The notes: generated by a model not told the origin, from the letters alone. Positions 6,513-15,827 are shown, counted from the first letter of the stretch. The stretch: 36,931 nt of DNA from Corynebacterium lubricantis DSM 45231 (GCF_000379425.1 NZ_KB902192.1:1-36931); one strand, 5' to 3'. Numbers and translations are program-made.

Positions 6513-8795
6513 ATGACATCCGCAGATGTAGATAATGTGCCAGTCAACCTCGCGCACATTGACCTCGGAGTAACAGGAATGACCTGTACATCCTGTTCCA
6601 ACCGAGTCGAGCGCAAGCTCAACAAGGTCGACGGCGTCGAAGCCAACGTAAACTTCTCCACGGAAACGGCAACGATCCAGTACGACCCAGAGAAGACCGA
6701 CCGAAATGCACTCATTGAAGTTGTGAAGGGTGCTGGATACGACGCTTTCGCGCTGTCGGACGCTAGCTCAACCGATGCGGCTTCGGAATCGTCGTCAAGC
6801 GGAAGTGCCCATGACCAGATCGACGAAGCCCGCGAGCGCGAGGCAGATAGCCTGAAGTCGAAGCTGATCGGCTCGGCGATCCTGACTGTGCCGATCATGC
6901 TGATTTCGATGATCCCGGCCCTGCAGTTCACGTATTGGCAGTGGGCCGTGTTCGCCATGACCACGCTGGTCTACATCATCGGCGGTGAACCTTTCCACCG
7001 CGCGACGTTCGCAAACTTGCGCCACGGCTCGACCACCATGGATACCCTGATCACCCTGGGTACCTCCGCTGCGTACTGGTGGAGTGTCTACGCGCTGTTC
7101 TTCGGCAATGCTGGCATGACCGGCATGAAGATGGAGATGAGCCTCCTACCGTCGGATGCACACATGGACGAGATCTACCTCGAAACCACCGCCGTCGTGA
7201 TCACCTTCCTGCTGCTCGGCCGCTGGTTCGAGACTAAGGCGAAGGGACGCTCATCCGAGGCGCTGCGCGACCTGTTGAATATGGGCGCCAAAGATGCCGC
7301 CGTGATCCGCGATGGCAAGGAAATCCGCATCCCGGTCAGCCAGCTCCAGGCAGGCGACCAATTCATTGTTCGCCCAGGTGAAAAGATCGCTACCGACGGT
7401 CGAGTGGTCAGCGGTTCCTCAGCTGTCGACGAGTCCATGCTCACCGGCGAGTCGATCCCGGTCGAGGTCACCGAGGGCTCCAAGGTTACCGGCGCAACGC
7501 TAAACACCTCCGGTCGCATCATCGTGGAGGCCACCCGTGTCGGCTCCGAGACCACCCTGTCGCAGATGGCGAAGCTCGTCTCTGACGCCCAGGCCGGCAA
7601 GGCTCCCGTGGAGAAGCTTGTTGACCGCATCTCCTCGATCTTCGTTCCTACCGTGATCGTTATTTCGATCATCACCCTGCTCGTACACCTGGGGCTGGGC
7701 CACGGCACCGCCTACGCTTTCACTGCAGCCGTGGCAGTGCTGATCATCGCCTGTCCTTGTGCACTCGGCCTGGCTACTCCAACTGCCATCCTGGTGGGCA
7801 CCGGTCGTGGTGCTCAGATGGGTCTGCTGATCAAGGGCCCTGAGGTACTTGAGTCGACCCGCCAGGTCGATACCATCGTCATGGACAAGACCGGTACGGT
7901 CACCTCCGGCGAAATGAGTGTTTCCCAGGTTGTTGCGGCAGAAGGCATTGCTAACGACGACGTCCTCGCCCTCGGCGCTGCTGTGGAAGCAGGCTCGGAG
8001 CACCCCATCGCCCAGGCAATTGTGAAGGAAGCAGAACGCTCCATTGCCGTGCCTGAGGTGACTGACTTTAAGAACGAAGCGGGCCAAGGCGTCTCCGGCT
8101 TGGTCGATGGAAAGCGCGTAGTGGTGGGCCGTCCTGCCGGTCCCCTCGGCGAGCTGCAGGCTGCATTTGATGCGGCGCAGACCACTGGTGGTACTCCGGT
8201 TGTCGTCTCCGCAGATGGTGCGGTCATCGGTGTCATCACCGTGCGCGATACTGTCAAGGAAACCTCCGCTGAGGCTGTCGCTAAGTTCAAGGAGCTTGGC
8301 CTCGAGCCTTACCTGCTCACCGGCGACAACCGCGGTGCAGCCGAAGCTGTTGCAGCAGAGGTAGGCATCCCCGCCTCGAACGTGATCGCTGAGGTTATGC
8401 CTGAGGACAAGGTCAACGTGGTGAAGAAGCTGCAAGCCGAAGGCAAGCGCGTGGCCATGGTGGGCGATGGTGTCAACGACGCCGCAGCACTGGCTACCGC
8501 AGATCTGGGCCTAGCCATGGGCGCCGGCACGGATGTTGCCATCGAGGCCTCGGACATCACTTTGATGAACAACGACCTGCGCTCGGCTGGCGACGCTATT
8601 CGCCTCTCCCGCAAGACGCTGGGCACCATCAAGGGAAATCTGTTCTGGGCCTTCGCCTACAACGTCATCTTGATTCCAGTTGCTGCCATCGGTTGGCTCA
8701 ACCCAATGCTGGCAGGTATCGCCATGGCGTTCTCCTCGGTCTTCGTGGTATCGAACTCCCTGCGCCTGCGTGGCTTCAAGTCCTCACACGCATAG
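6513..8795 (+). CDS. copA: Cu(I)-exporting P1B-type ATPase CopA
   Basis: A 760-aa ATPase that pumps Cu(I) out across the cytoplasmic membrane. One N-terminal HMA domain has GMTCTSC (Cys25, Cys28). A Ser/acidic linker and the first membrane helices follow. The transport motif CPC is at 414-416 ([13 protein letters not shown]), the phosphorylated Asp458 is in DKTGT, TGES is in the actuator domain, and GDGVND is at 651-656. The last two membrane helices include the YN...NPMLAG region. This marks it as type 1B-1. ATG 6513 has AAAGGA 6 nt upstream; the longer frame from 6456 would start inside the promoter. A hydrophilic loop rich in Met (GMTGMKMEM) after the second transmembrane pair may collect copper at the outer face. 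Confidence 0.95.
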   Translation: MTSADVDNVPVNLAHIDLGVTGMTCTSCSNRVERKLNKVDGVEANVNFSTETATIQYDPEKTDRNALIEVVKGAGYDAFALSDASSTDAASESSSSGSAHDQIDEAREREADSLKSKLIGSAILTVPIMLISMIPALQFTYWQWAVFAMTTLVYIIGGEPFHRATFANLRHGSTTMDTLITLGTSAAYWWSVYALFFGNAGMTGMKMEMSLLPSDAHMDEIYLETTAVVITFLLLGRWFETKAKGRSSEALRDLLNMGAKDAAVIRDGKEIRIPVSQLQAGDQFIVRPGEKIATDGRVVSGSSAVDESMLTGESIPVEVTEGSKVTGATLNTSGRIIVEATRVGSETTLSQMAKLVSDAQAGKAPVEKLVDRISSIFVPTVIVISIITLLVHLGLGHGTAYAFTAAVAVLIIACPCALGLATPTAILVGTGRGAQMGLLIKGPEVLESTRQVDTIVMDKTGTVTSGEMSVSQVVAAEGIANDDVLALGAAVEAGSEHPIAQAIVKEAERSIAVPEVTDFKNEAGQGVSGLVDGKRVVVGRPAGPLGELQAAFDAAQTTGGTPVVVSADGAVIGVITVRDTVKETSAEAVAKFKELGLEPYLLTGDNRGAAEAVAAEVGIPASNVIAEVMPEDKVNVVKKLQAEGKRVAMVGDGVNDAAALATADLGLAMGAGTDVAIEASDITLMNNDLRSAGDAIRLSRKTLGTIKGNLFWAFAYNVILIPVAAIGWLNPMLAGIAMAFSSVFVVSNSLRLRGFKSSHA

Positions 8796-8823
8796 TCTCA
8801 ATCTGACCCTGCGGCTCCTTTTG

Positions 8824-8854
8824 CCCTCGAACCTACTCGTGGTTCGAGGGTTTT
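8824..8854 (+). terminator. copA terminator
   Basis: A perfect 10-bp stem (8824-8833 with 8841-8850) followed by TTTT, 28 bp after the copA stop. Confidence 0.88.
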
Positions 8855-8858
8855 CTGC

Positions 8859-8864
8859 TATAAG
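8859..8864 (+). promoter_or_regulatory. -10 box TATAAG of a leaderless transcript
   Basis: TATAAG lies 10 nt before the GTG start of the MFS gene, with no ribosome binding site between. Transcription would begin at or next to the start codon, a common arrangement in corynebacteria. No clear -35 is visible. Confidence 0.5.
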
Positions 8865-8874
8865 GTAATTAGAC

Positions 8875-10203
8875 GTGAATAATCCACAGACTTCTGAGCA
8901 GCAGCTCACCCGCACGGAACGGCTTGACCGGCTCCCGGTGACACGTAAGCACAAAAAGCTCCTCGTTGGCTCCGGTGTTGGCTGGGCCCTCGACGCCATG
9001 GACGTCGGCCTCGTCTCTTTTGTCATCGCCGCGCTGGCCGTCCACTGGGATTTAGACAAGACCACCACCAGTTGGATCGCATCGGTCGGCTTCATTGGAA
9101 TGGCCATCGGTGCCTCTTTGGGCGGCTTGCTGGCCGATAAGATCGGTCGTCGTCAAGTATTTGCCCTGACACTGCTGATCTACGGCATCGCCACCGGTGC
9201 CTCTGCCCTCTCGGTGTCGGTGGGCATGCTCTTAGTGTTCCGCTTCTTCACCGGGCTTGGGCTCGGCGCGGAACTCCCTGTCGCCTCCACCCTGGTCAGC
9301 GAGTTCGCCCCGCGCAAAGTGCGCGGACGAATGGTCGTGTGGCTCGAAGCATTCTGGGCCGTGGGCTGGATTTTAGCTGCGATCATTGGCACCTTTGTCG
9401 TCGCTGAAGGTGAAAACGGCTGGCGTTGGGGCCTCGCTCTCGGTGCCGTGCCGGCCGCCTATGCGCTCTACATTCGCATGAAAATCCCCGAGTCGGTGCG
9501 CTTCTTGGAGGAGAAGGGGCGTCACGACGAAGCCGAGGCCATCGTCCAGGACCTGGAAGAGGGTGTCGATCCCGCAGATTATGACACCACCCCTGCTCCG
9601 CCTGCCGAAGAACACACAGACGGCGGAATTTGGTCCAAGCCGATGTGGCGCCGCACCTTAGCGTTCTGGATCGTGTGGTTCTGCGTCTCGTTGTCCTACT
9701 ACGGCGCGTTTACCTGGATTCCCTCGCTGCTTGTCGATCAAGGCTTCACACTGGTGCGTTCGTTTACGTTCACACTGATTATCACTCTGGCTCAGCTTCC
9801 GGGTTACGCCATGGCTGCCTGGCTCATCGAGGTCTGGGGCCGGCGGATTACCCTCGCGGTTTTCCTTGCCGGTTCGGCAGGTGCCGCAGTCTTCTATGGA
9901 CTTGCAAGCTCCGAGTGGCAGATCATCGCTGCGGGCTGCCTGCTCTCCTTCTTCAACCTCGGCGCTTGGGGCGCGCTCTATGCCATCGGCCCCGAGCTCT
10001 ACCCCACCGCCATCAGAGCCACAGGTACAGGCGCCGCCGCAGCATTCGGCCGAGTGGGCTCGATCTGCGCCCCGCTGATCGTCCCGCCGCTTCTGGTCTT
10101 CGGTGGTCAGGCCGTCGTATTCTCTGTGTTCGCGTCGGCCTTCGCCATCGCTGCGATCGCGGCGTTTACCTTGCCTGAGCAAAAGGGCAAGGTGCTTGAT
10201 TAG
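8875..10203 (+). CDS. MFS transporter (metabolite:H+ symporter type)
   Basis: A 442-aa major facilitator superfamily permease with about 12 membrane helices. The loop 2-3 motif GGLLADKIGRRQ, the loop 4 motif EFAPRKVRGRMV and the second-half motif WLIEVWGRRITL fit the SP/AAHS-like branch. A charged central loop (EEKGRHDEAEAIVQDLEEG) joins the halves. GWALDAMDVGLVSF in helix 1 resembles niacin or aromatic-acid carriers, but the substrate cannot be fixed from sequence. It starts at GTG 8875 right after a -10 box. It follows the copper genes but has its own promoter, so a copper role is not implied. Confidence 0.88.
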   Translation: MNNPQTSEQQLTRTERLDRLPVTRKHKKLLVGSGVGWALDAMDVGLVSFVIAALAVHWDLDKTTTSWIASVGFIGMAIGASLGGLLADKIGRRQVFALTLLIYGIATGASALSVSVGMLLVFRFFTGLGLGAELPVASTLVSEFAPRKVRGRMVVWLEAFWAVGWILAAIIGTFVVAEGENGWRWGLALGAVPAAYALYIRMKIPESVRFLEEKGRHDEAEAIVQDLEEGVDPADYDTTPAPPAEEHTDGGIWSKPMWRRTLAFWIVWFCVSLSYYGAFTWIPSLLVDQGFTLVRSFTFTLIITLAQLPGYAMAAWLIEVWGRRITLAVFLAGSAGAAVFYGLASSEWQIIAAGCLLSFFNLGAWGALYAIGPELYPTAIRATGTGAAAAFGRVGSICAPLIVPPLLVFGGQAVVFSVFASAFAIAAIAAFTLPEQKGKVLD

Positions 10204-10234
10204 GGCTTCAACCCTGCTTCGCTTAAAAAAGCTA

Positions 10235-10269
10235 AACGACGATCACCTCACCTGGTGATCGTCGTTTTC
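10235..10269 (+). terminator. MFS gene terminator
   Basis: A perfect 13-bp stem (10235-10247 with 10254-10266) ending in TTTT. On the other strand it has an A/T run too, so it may also end the minus-strand 65-aa gene. Confidence 0.85.
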
Positions 10270-10304
10270 TTATGTTCGGTTGTTAGAGGTTGTGTGGTTC
10301 GCTG

Positions 10305-10502
10305 TTATGCGAACAGGCCCTTCAACTTCGAAAAGAAACCTGGACGCTCGGACTGCGTCGCGTCGTTCCACTCATCGATCGAACGAGGCATATTCAGTAA
10401 CATCGTTGATTCTTGAGTATGAGCGACGGTGATGGAGTCATCGAGGCGTGCCATGGTTGAAGCGCAGGCCGGGGATGCGTTATCAATGGATCGAATGGTC
10501 AC
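10305..10502 (-). CDS. Hypothetical 65-aa protein
   Basis: A small unrecognised protein downstream of dnaB. GTG 10502 is chosen because AAAGGAG lies 6 nt upstream; the open frame to 10556 has no ribosome binding site. The N-terminal part is polar with a single Cys. The middle reads NMPRSIDEWNDATQ. The end is a short basic amphipathic helix (GFFSKLKGLFA) that could lie on a membrane. A GlxR-like palindrome is located 158 bp upstream. The good ribosome binding site and the terminator support a real gene. No function is assigned. Confidence 0.65.
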   Translation of the reverse strand: MTIRSIDNASPACASTMARLDDSITVAHTQESTMLLNMPRSIDEWNDATQSERPGFFSKLKGLFA

Positions 10503-10659
10503 AGCTAGCTCCTTTCTGTTTCCCTTAAGACTAGGGATCAAATCACCCCCTGTCACCGTTGGTAAGGCAAACCTAACTCGATTGAATTATCCATAGGTAG
10601 CCTTGACCAGGGGAAACAGCAATTGGCATAGAAGTTTATGCCACACAAGGGGGTGTGAT

Positions 10660-10675
10660 TGTGACATGCGTCACT
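10660..10675. promoter_or_regulatory. GlxR (CRP-type) site candidate
   Basis: TGTGACATGCGTCACT matches the corynebacterial GlxR pattern TGTGA-N6-TCACA at all but the last base. It is flanked by a GGGGGT/ACCCCC pair (10649-10654 and 10676-10681). It lies between dnaB and the 65-aa gene, upstream of the latter. Confidence 0.5.
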
Positions 10676-10708
10676 ACCCCCGATTGTGACCTTCCCCGAC
10701 CCACTCCC

Positions 10709-12181
10709 CTAACCGTGAGCCATGTTAACGAAGCGCGAGTAGTGCAGCTGGTGCGCCACCGGAATAGTGTCGATCGGGCCACCACGATGCTTTGCCACAA
10801 TGATGTCGGCCTCGCCCGCGCGTTCATCATCCTTGTCCTGGGAGTCTGGGCGATAGAGCAAGAACACCATATCGGCGTCCTGCTCCAGGGAGCCCGACTC
10901 ACGCAGGTCCGCGAGTTGAGGTTTCTTGTCGTTGCGCGACTCTGGGCCACGGTTCAACTGCGAGATCGCAATAACCGGCACTTCCAACTCCTTCGCTAAC
11001 AGCTTCATCTGACGCGAGAATTCCGAGACTTCCTGCTGACGCGACTCAACCTTCTTACCGGAGCTCATCAGCTGCAGGTAGTCCAGCACAACCAGGTCGA
11101 GGCCATGCTGCTGTTTCAAACGACGCGCCTTGGAGCGGATCTCCATCATGGTCAGGTTCGGTGAATCGTCGATAAAGATCGGCGCTTCCTGGATCTCAGA
11201 CAACCTCGAGGTCATCTTCTCCCAGTCGCCCTCCTCCATCGTGCCGGCACGCATCGACGACAACTTGATCTCAGTCTCCGCCGAAAGCAGGCGCATGACG
11301 ATTTCGGTGGCAGACATTTCCAGCGAGAAGATTGCCGAGGTCTTGCCATGGTGAATTGAACACGAGCGCATGAAGTCCAATGCCAGGGTGGACTTACCCA
11401 CACCGGGACGTGCCGCGATGATAATCATCTGACCCCCGTGGAGGCCATTGGTGAGCTTGTCCAGATCGATGAAACCAGTGGGAACACCGGCCTCAAGGCC
11501 GCCCCCCATTTCAATCTTGGCTAACTCATCGACAGTCGGCTTGAGCAGGTCCGAGAGAGCCTGGTAGTCCTCTGTGGTACGCGACTGCGCAATGCCGTAG
11601 ACCTCTTGCTGTGCCAGATCGACGACGGCCTCTACGTCCATACCCTCCGAGCCCTCGTAGCCCATCTGAACCACGCGTGTACCAGCATTGACCAACTGCC
11701 TCAGCACCGACTTCTCAGCGACGATCTCGGCGTAGTACCGCGCATTAGCCGCAGTAGGAACTCCCGAAATCAGCGTATGGAGATAAGGCGCGCCACCTGC
11801 CCGCTCGAGCTCATTGAAGCGATCCAACCGACCGGACACGATCAGCGGGTCAATCTCGGAGCCCTGCGAGTAAAGATCCATGATGGCTTGGTAAATCAAC
11901 TGGTGCGCAGGGAAGTAGAAATCTTCCGCCGTGAGTTCCTCGATCACGTCGAGCACCGTATTCGGGCTCAGCAACATCGAGCCCAGCACGCCCATTTCCG
12001 CCTGGCGGTCATGGGGTGGTTGGCGATACTCCTGCATCGACTCATCTTGGTGATTGAAATTGCGCTTGCGACCGTAACGCTCTGAACCTTGGGAGCCCTG
12101 CGAACCCTGGTGCGAGTCTTGTGGCTCTGGCGGTGGCGTATATCCGTCGTCGAAGCTGGTTGAATCATCTGGCGATGTCAC
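10709..12181 (-). CDS. dnaB: Replicative DNA helicase DnaB
   Basis: A 490-aa hexameric 5'-3' helicase of the replication fork. A disordered N-terminus (YTPPPEPQDSHQGSQGSQGSE) precedes the DnaB N-domain (PPHDRQAEMGVLGSMLLSP). The RecA-like motor has Walker A ARPGVGKST, H1a FSLEM, Walker B VVLDYLQLM and motif ISQLNRGPE; RESGSLEQDADMV follows. There is no intein, unlike many mycobacterial DnaB proteins. Start choice: GTG 12181 has a purine-rich AAGGAAGGGG site 7 nt before it. In-frame ATGs at 12208, 12217 and 12229 lack one and would add up to 16 residues. The upstream gap carries a DnaA-box cluster. Confidence 0.95.
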   Translation of the reverse strand: MTSPDDSTSFDDGYTPPPEPQDSHQGSQGSQGSERYGRKRNFNHQDESMQEYRQPPHDRQAEMGVLGSMLLSPNTVLDVIEELTAEDFYFPAHQLIYQAIMDLYSQGSEIDPLIVSGRLDRFNELERAGGAPYLHTLISGVPTAANARYYAEIVAEKSVLRQLVNAGTRVVQMGYEGSEGMDVEAVVDLAQQEVYGIAQSRTTEDYQALSDLLKPTVDELAKIEMGGGLEAGVPTGFIDLDKLTNGLHGGQMIIIAARPGVGKSTLALDFMRSCSIHHGKTSAIFSLEMSATEIVMRLLSAETEIKLSSMRAGTMEEGDWEKMTSRLSEIQEAPIFIDDSPNLTMMEIRSKARRLKQQHGLDLVVLDYLQLMSSGKKVESRQQEVSEFSRQMKLLAKELEVPVIAISQLNRGPESRNDKKPQLADLRESGSLEQDADMVFLLYRPDSQDKDDERAGEADIIVAKHRGGPIDTIPVAHQLHYSRFVNMAHG

Positions 12182-12307
12182 TGTGTTGCCCCTTCCTTCT
12201 GCGCTCATCTTACCCATCGATTTAGACACTTAAAGTTGATGTTTCAGCCCTGTGGAAAGGCCCCTACTGAGTGAGTGTTCCACCTCGTCGAGCGTTCTTT
12301 TCTCCAC

Positions 12308-12395
12308 TTATCCACAAGAATCTGTGGATAACTCCCAACCCTGCACGTCGCCAGGGCCACCCATCCGTGAGCATTTGTGGATAACCTGTGGATAA
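12308..12395. promoter_or_regulatory. Cluster of four perfect DnaA boxes
   Basis: TTATCCACA occurs at 12308-12316 on the plus strand and on the minus strand at 12323-12331, 12376-12384 and 12387-12395. The first two form an inverted pair with a 6-bp centre; the last two are direct repeats 11 bp apart. A one-mismatch copy (CTATCCACA) is at 12578-12586. An A/T-rich tract (12399-12432) follows. It lies in the 426-bp gap between dnaB and the ATPase pair; no gene is supported in that gap. Confidence 0.8.
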
Positions 12396-12607
12396 ATCCG
12401 AAAGACCAAAAAACAACTCTTTATATTCCCAGTTCACAGCGCTATTTCTGTTGTGCATAAAACAGTACGGCCGGTGTATAACTATCATCACCTGCGGGTA
12501 TGCGCGGGCTAGCTGATCTCCATTAATGAAGCAAATTTACTTCCCGCAACGAGTTTCCGGGCGAAAGAATCTGAAAACTATCCACACCCCGGGGCTAGCA
12601 TGGGACT

Positions 12608-13324
12608 ATGTTTCTCACCCACGCTCGGATAGAAAGTGTCAAAGGTCTCCCAGACTGGCTGCAATCACAACCCGTTGTCCGCGCTCTGTACCACGATGGC
12701 ATCAGATTTCCTACTAGCATCACAATTTTTACAGGTGAGAATGGAGCCGGGAAATCCACCCTCATCGAAGCGTTAGCAGTCTCCCTTGGCGCAAATCCTA
12801 GTGGTGGTTCGCGCAATGCCCGCTTCAATTCGCGGATCGGGGCGGAAACCCCAGTCTCACCGCTGCACCAATCACTAATAACAACCCGGCGGCGCAACCC
12901 GACCGATGTGTTCTTCCTCCGCGGAGAAACGTTTTTTGATCTCACGCACTATTACTCCACCCTGCCGAGGGACCCATACGCTGGGCTCATCTCTCGTAGT
13001 CATGGCCAATCGCTGATGGAACTGCTCCGTGGCAGGCTAGGCAGTCGGGGTCTCTATTTCTTGGACGAACCCGAAGACGGTCTTTCGGTTTTCGCCCAAC
13101 TCGAACTACTCGGGAATCTTTGGCACTTAGCCGATCGGGGGGCACAAATCGTATTGTCCACCCACTCGCCGATTCTGCTGGGTATCCCCGAAGCCACGCT
13201 TTACTCGCTTGAAGACGATAGCATTCGTGAAACATCCTTCTCCCGCTGCGAGGCAGTAACTGCACACAGAGAATTTCTTGCCGACCCGGTCGGCACCGCT
13301 TCGTACCTGGTCGGTGAAGACTAG
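12608..13324 (+). CDS. AAA/ABC-type ATPase, first of a tandem pair
   Basis: A 238-aa soluble ATPase of the small SMC/RecF-like class (COG3910 type). Walker A is GENGAGKST (43-51), the ABC signature is SHGQS (131-135), Walker B is LYFLDEPE (149-156) and the switch His is in STHSP (184-188). There is no membrane domain and no long coiled coil. These proteins dimerise around two ATPs. A TAGCAT box 6 nt before the ATG and the lack of a ribosome binding site suggest a leaderless mRNA. The next gene begins directly after its stop (TAG then ATG) and is a paralogue. Function unknown; nucleic-acid repair or defence are both possible. Confidence 0.85.
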   Translation: MFLTHARIESVKGLPDWLQSQPVVRALYHDGIRFPTSITIFTGENGAGKSTLIEALAVSLGANPSGGSRNARFNSRIGAETPVSPLHQSLITTRRRNPTDVFFLRGETFFDLTHYYSTLPRDPYAGLISRSHGQSLMELLRGRLGSRGLYFLDEPEDGLSVFAQLELLGNLWHLADRGAQIVLSTHSPILLGIPEATLYSLEDDSIRETSFSRCEAVTAHREFLADPVGTASYLVGED

Positions 13325-14047
13325 ATGGGAGACTTCATTCGAGCGTTTCAGCTGCGCCAACAACCGCTGGGCTCATCTCCAAATTGGGTCATGAAAGTAC
13401 CCGCAGTTCAGGCACTGACAAATGTCGGAACTCTTAGCCTCACCAACAGCGTGACCGTATTGACTGGCAATAACGGTGTAGGAAAATCTACCCTTTTGAA
13501 GTCTTTGGCGCGAAGTTATGGTTTTGCGCTTCACGGTGGACCTTTCGGGTACGGTCCTCCTGGCCCTCAAGGCGATCTCCACAATTGTACTCGCGTTCAA
13601 CTCGGTTCTCGCAGCAAGGAGGGCTACTTCTTACGCGCGGAAACGCACTTCTCCCAGGCAAATAGTTTCAGAGACTCAGCTCCAGGGGTGACAAATCTCC
13701 ATCACATGAGCCACGGGGAGTCTGTCATGCAGGTGGTGGAATCTTTTCATAAAGATGGGTTGTACATTCTCGATGAACCCGAGTCGGGACTTTCGGCGAT
13801 CCGCCAAATGGCGTTGTTGGCAACACTGCATCGTCTGAGTACCACAGGATCACAAATAATCCTTGCCACTCACTCGCCGATCTTGCTTGCCATACCCAGC
13901 GCCAACCTCGTGGAAATTCATGAGGACGGAACCTGGAGTGAGCACACCGAACTACAGGATACCGTTGCATTTCGTGCACTCGACGAGTTCTTCGCAGACC
14001 CCGCAGGAATTTCGCAGTTCATGATCGAGGTGACAAAGGACCAATAG
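13325..14047 (+). CDS. AAA/ABC-type ATPase, second of a tandem pair
   Basis: A 240-aa paralogue of the preceding ATPase with all motifs kept: Walker A GNNGVGKST (48-56), signature SHGES (129-133), Walker B LYILDEPE (146-153) and ATHSP (181-185). Both share the pattern FLRAETHF / FLRGETFF before the signature. The start codon abuts the upstream stop, so the pair is translationally coupled and could form a heterodimer. The divergence between them is large, so the duplication is old. Neither a nuclease nor a membrane partner gene is next to them; the next genes are convergent. Confidence 0.85.
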   Translation: MGDFIRAFQLRQQPLGSSPNWVMKVPAVQALTNVGTLSLTNSVTVLTGNNGVGKSTLLKSLARSYGFALHGGPFGYGPPGPQGDLHNCTRVQLGSRSKEGYFLRAETHFSQANSFRDSAPGVTNLHHMSHGESVMQVVESFHKDGLYILDEPESGLSAIRQMALLATLHRLSTTGSQIILATHSPILLAIPSANLVEIHEDGTWSEHTELQDTVAFRALDEFFADPAGISQFMIEVTKDQ

Positions 14048-14055
14048 ATAAAGAG

Positions 14056-14090
14056 GCGGGCTCTGCACACCTCACATGTGCAGAGCCCGC
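14056..14090. terminator. Hairpin between ATPase pair and rplI
   Basis: A perfect 14-bp GC-rich stem (14056-14069 with 14077-14090) without a clear T-run. It lies between convergent genes and probably ends both transcripts. Confidence 0.65.
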
Positions 14091-14156
14091 GTCTAATGCT
14101 GTTGTCGTTTGACCTACCTGAGCCTCACGCTCAGTTGGTCGTCGATAAGCGAAGTA

Positions 14157-14609
14157 TTACTCGCCTTCGACCGTGAAGTTCACCTTAGCTTCCACCTCTG
14201 GGTGGAGCTGGACCTTAACCTGGTAGTTGCCGGTCTTGCGGACCAGATCCTTTGGCAGGTCGATGGTGCGCTTGTCCAGCTGCGGTCCACCTGCGGCCTG
14301 GATGGCCTCAGCAACGTCGGCTGCCTTAACGGAGCCGAAGAGCTTGCCAGCCTCCGAGGTGCGTACCTTGACCGTGACGCCAGTCAGCTGGTCGAGGGTG
14401 TTACGCAGTTCCTTTGCGTGATCGAGGTCGCGCACTGCACGAGCCTCTTGGGCACGCTGAATGCCCTGAATCTGCTTCTCTGCGCCGCGGGTAGCAACAA
14501 TTGCTAGGCCGCGAGGAAGCAGGTAGTTACGTCCGTAGCCGTCCTTGACCTCGACAATTTCGCCGGGAGCGCCAAGGTTATCAACGGCAGCGGTGAGGAT
14601 CAGCTTCAT
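14157..14609 (-). CDS. rplI: 50S ribosomal protein L9
   Basis: A 150-aa protein that binds 23S rRNA at the base of the L1 stalk. It has the L9 signature [21 protein letters not shown] near the N-terminus, a long connecting helix, and the C-terminal domain ([30 protein letters not shown]). Length is standard. It is last in the rpsF-ssb-rplI operon. Mycobacteria have rpsR between ssb and rplI; here only 46 bp separate them, so S18 is encoded elsewhere. Confidence 0.97.
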   Translation of the reverse strand: MKLILTAAVDNLGAPGEIVEVKDGYGRNYLLPRGLAIVATRGAEKQIQGIQRAQEARAVRDLDHAKELRNTLDQLTGVTVKVRTSEAGKLFGSVKAADVAEAIQAAGGPQLDKRTIDLPKDLVRKTGNYQVKVQLHPEVEAKVNFTVEGE

Positions 14610-14655
14610 GATCCATACCTTCCTTCAGTTGAATATTGGTCGTTGTGTGTTGGCT

Positions 14656-15306
14656 TTAGAACGGAGGCTCGTCGTCCATCCCACCGAATCCACCGGCAGG
14701 AGGTGCGGAGTTCCACGGATCATTCTGTGGCTGCTGGCTAGCTTGGTTTCCACCCTGGCTACCCTGCTGAGGTTGGTTCTGGCCGCCTTGCTGGCCGCCG
14801 AATCCGCCCTGATTGCCACCGAATCCACCGGTGTTACCTTGATTGGACTGCTGAGGTTGATTTTGGCCGCCGAATCCGCCGGACTGCTGCTGGCCACCCT
14901 GGTTGCCGCCGCCCCAGTTTCCGCCGGACCCACCCTCACGTGGGTTGCGGTTAACTTGAGCAGTTGCATAACGCAGAGATGGACCGACTTCGTCCACTTC
15001 GATTTCGAACACGGTCCGGTTTTCACCTTCGCGGGTCTGGTAGGAACGCTGACGCAGTCGGCCGTTCACAATGACGCGCATGCCCTTTTTCAGGGATTCG
15101 GCCACGTTCTCGGCAACTTGACGCCAAACGTTACAGGTCAAAAACAGTGCTTCGCCGTCTTCCCACTGATTGGTATCGCGGTTGAACGTACGAGGGGTCG
15201 ATGCAATACGGAAATTAGCTACTGCCGCACCCGATGGGGTGAAGCGCAGTTCAGGGTCAGCAACGATGTTGCCGACAACGGTAATTGGTGTATCTCCCTG
15301 TGCCAT
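14656..15306 (-). CDS. ssb: Single-stranded DNA-binding protein
   Basis: A 216-aa SSB that coats single-stranded DNA as a tetramer. The OB fold covers about residues 1-115 ([45 protein letters not shown]). A long Gly/Gln/Asn linker (about 85 residues, [12 protein letters not shown] type) follows. The acidic tip MDDEPPF docks repair and replication partners. The linker is repetitive and low in complexity. Its place between rpsF and rplI is the standard actinobacterial one. Confidence 0.97.
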   Translation of the reverse strand: MAQGDTPITVVGNIVADPELRFTPSGAAVANFRIASTPRTFNRDTNQWEDGEALFLTCNVWRQVAENVAESLKKGMRVIVNGRLRQRSYQTREGENRTVFEIEVDEVGPSLRYATAQVNRNPREGGSGGNWGGGNQGGQQQSGGFGGQNQPQQSNQGNTGGFGGNQGGFGGQQGGQNQPQQGSQGGNQASQQPQNDPWNSAPPAGGFGGMDDEPPF

Positions 15307-15404
15307 GTTTTTAGCCTTCCTTTGCCCTAATCCGTAATCAAGGTCTTCTTTGAACTCGCGTGAGCGATTCGAGCCTATAACTGGTGTTCTACCAGTTTCC
15401 GCTC

Positions 15405-15692
15405 TTACTTGTCGGTTCGCAGAACCTTGGTACGCAGGATGGTGTCGTTCAGGTTAAGAACGCGATCCAGCTCTGCAACAGTGTCAGCCTCGCACTCGAG
15501 GTTAACTACTGCGTAGATACCTTCGTCCTTCTTGTTGATTGGGTACGCAAGACGACGCTTGCCCCACACATCAACGTTTTCCACCTTGCCGTTATCCTTA
15601 CGGACGTTCTCGAGGAACTTATCCAGGGACGGGGCAACGGTGCGCTCATCTTGTTGCGGATCAAGGATGATCATTACTTCGTAGTGACGCAC
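15405..15692 (-). CDS. rpsF: 30S ribosomal protein S6
   Basis: A 95-aa protein of the small subunit platform that pairs with S18. [40 protein letters not shown] and [12 protein letters not shown] are typical. GTG 15692 is preferred: an AGGAGG lies 11 nt upstream, and this gives the usual length and N-terminus. The ATGs just upstream (15704, 15701) lie too close to that site. It is first in the operon. Confidence 0.96.
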   Translation of the reverse strand: MRHYEVMIILDPQQDERTVAPSLDKFLENVRKDNGKVENVDVWGKRRLAYPINKKDEGIYAVVNLECEADTVAELDRVLNLNDTILRTKVLRTDK

Positions 15693-15748
15693 GGACCTCA
15701 TCACCTCCTATGGTCTTATATATTGGTTTTCGGCCATCACCATCTTTA

Positions 15749-15776
15749 GTGATAGCAGGAGGGTTCGTTGCGTCAA
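15749..15776 (-). promoter_or_regulatory. Candidate promoter of rpsF-ssb-rplI
   Basis: On the minus strand, -35 TTGACG (15776-15771), a 16-nt spacer and a -10-like TATCAC (15754-15749) lie about 57 bp before the rpsF start. The -10 is weak, so this is tentative. Confidence 0.4.
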
Positions 15777-15827
15777 GCAACTTACCCAGGGTACCGCATG
15801 GAAAGCCCAGCAAGAAATCGCTGGAGC

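Noticed and set aside
12264..12491. 75-aa minus frame over the DnaA boxes
   Set aside because: No ribosome binding site, odd composition; the region is better explained as regulatory.
14640..15000. Repeats in the ssb 3' half as a possible array
   Set aside because: They are the Gly/Gln codons of the SSB linker, not a CRISPR or mobile repeat.
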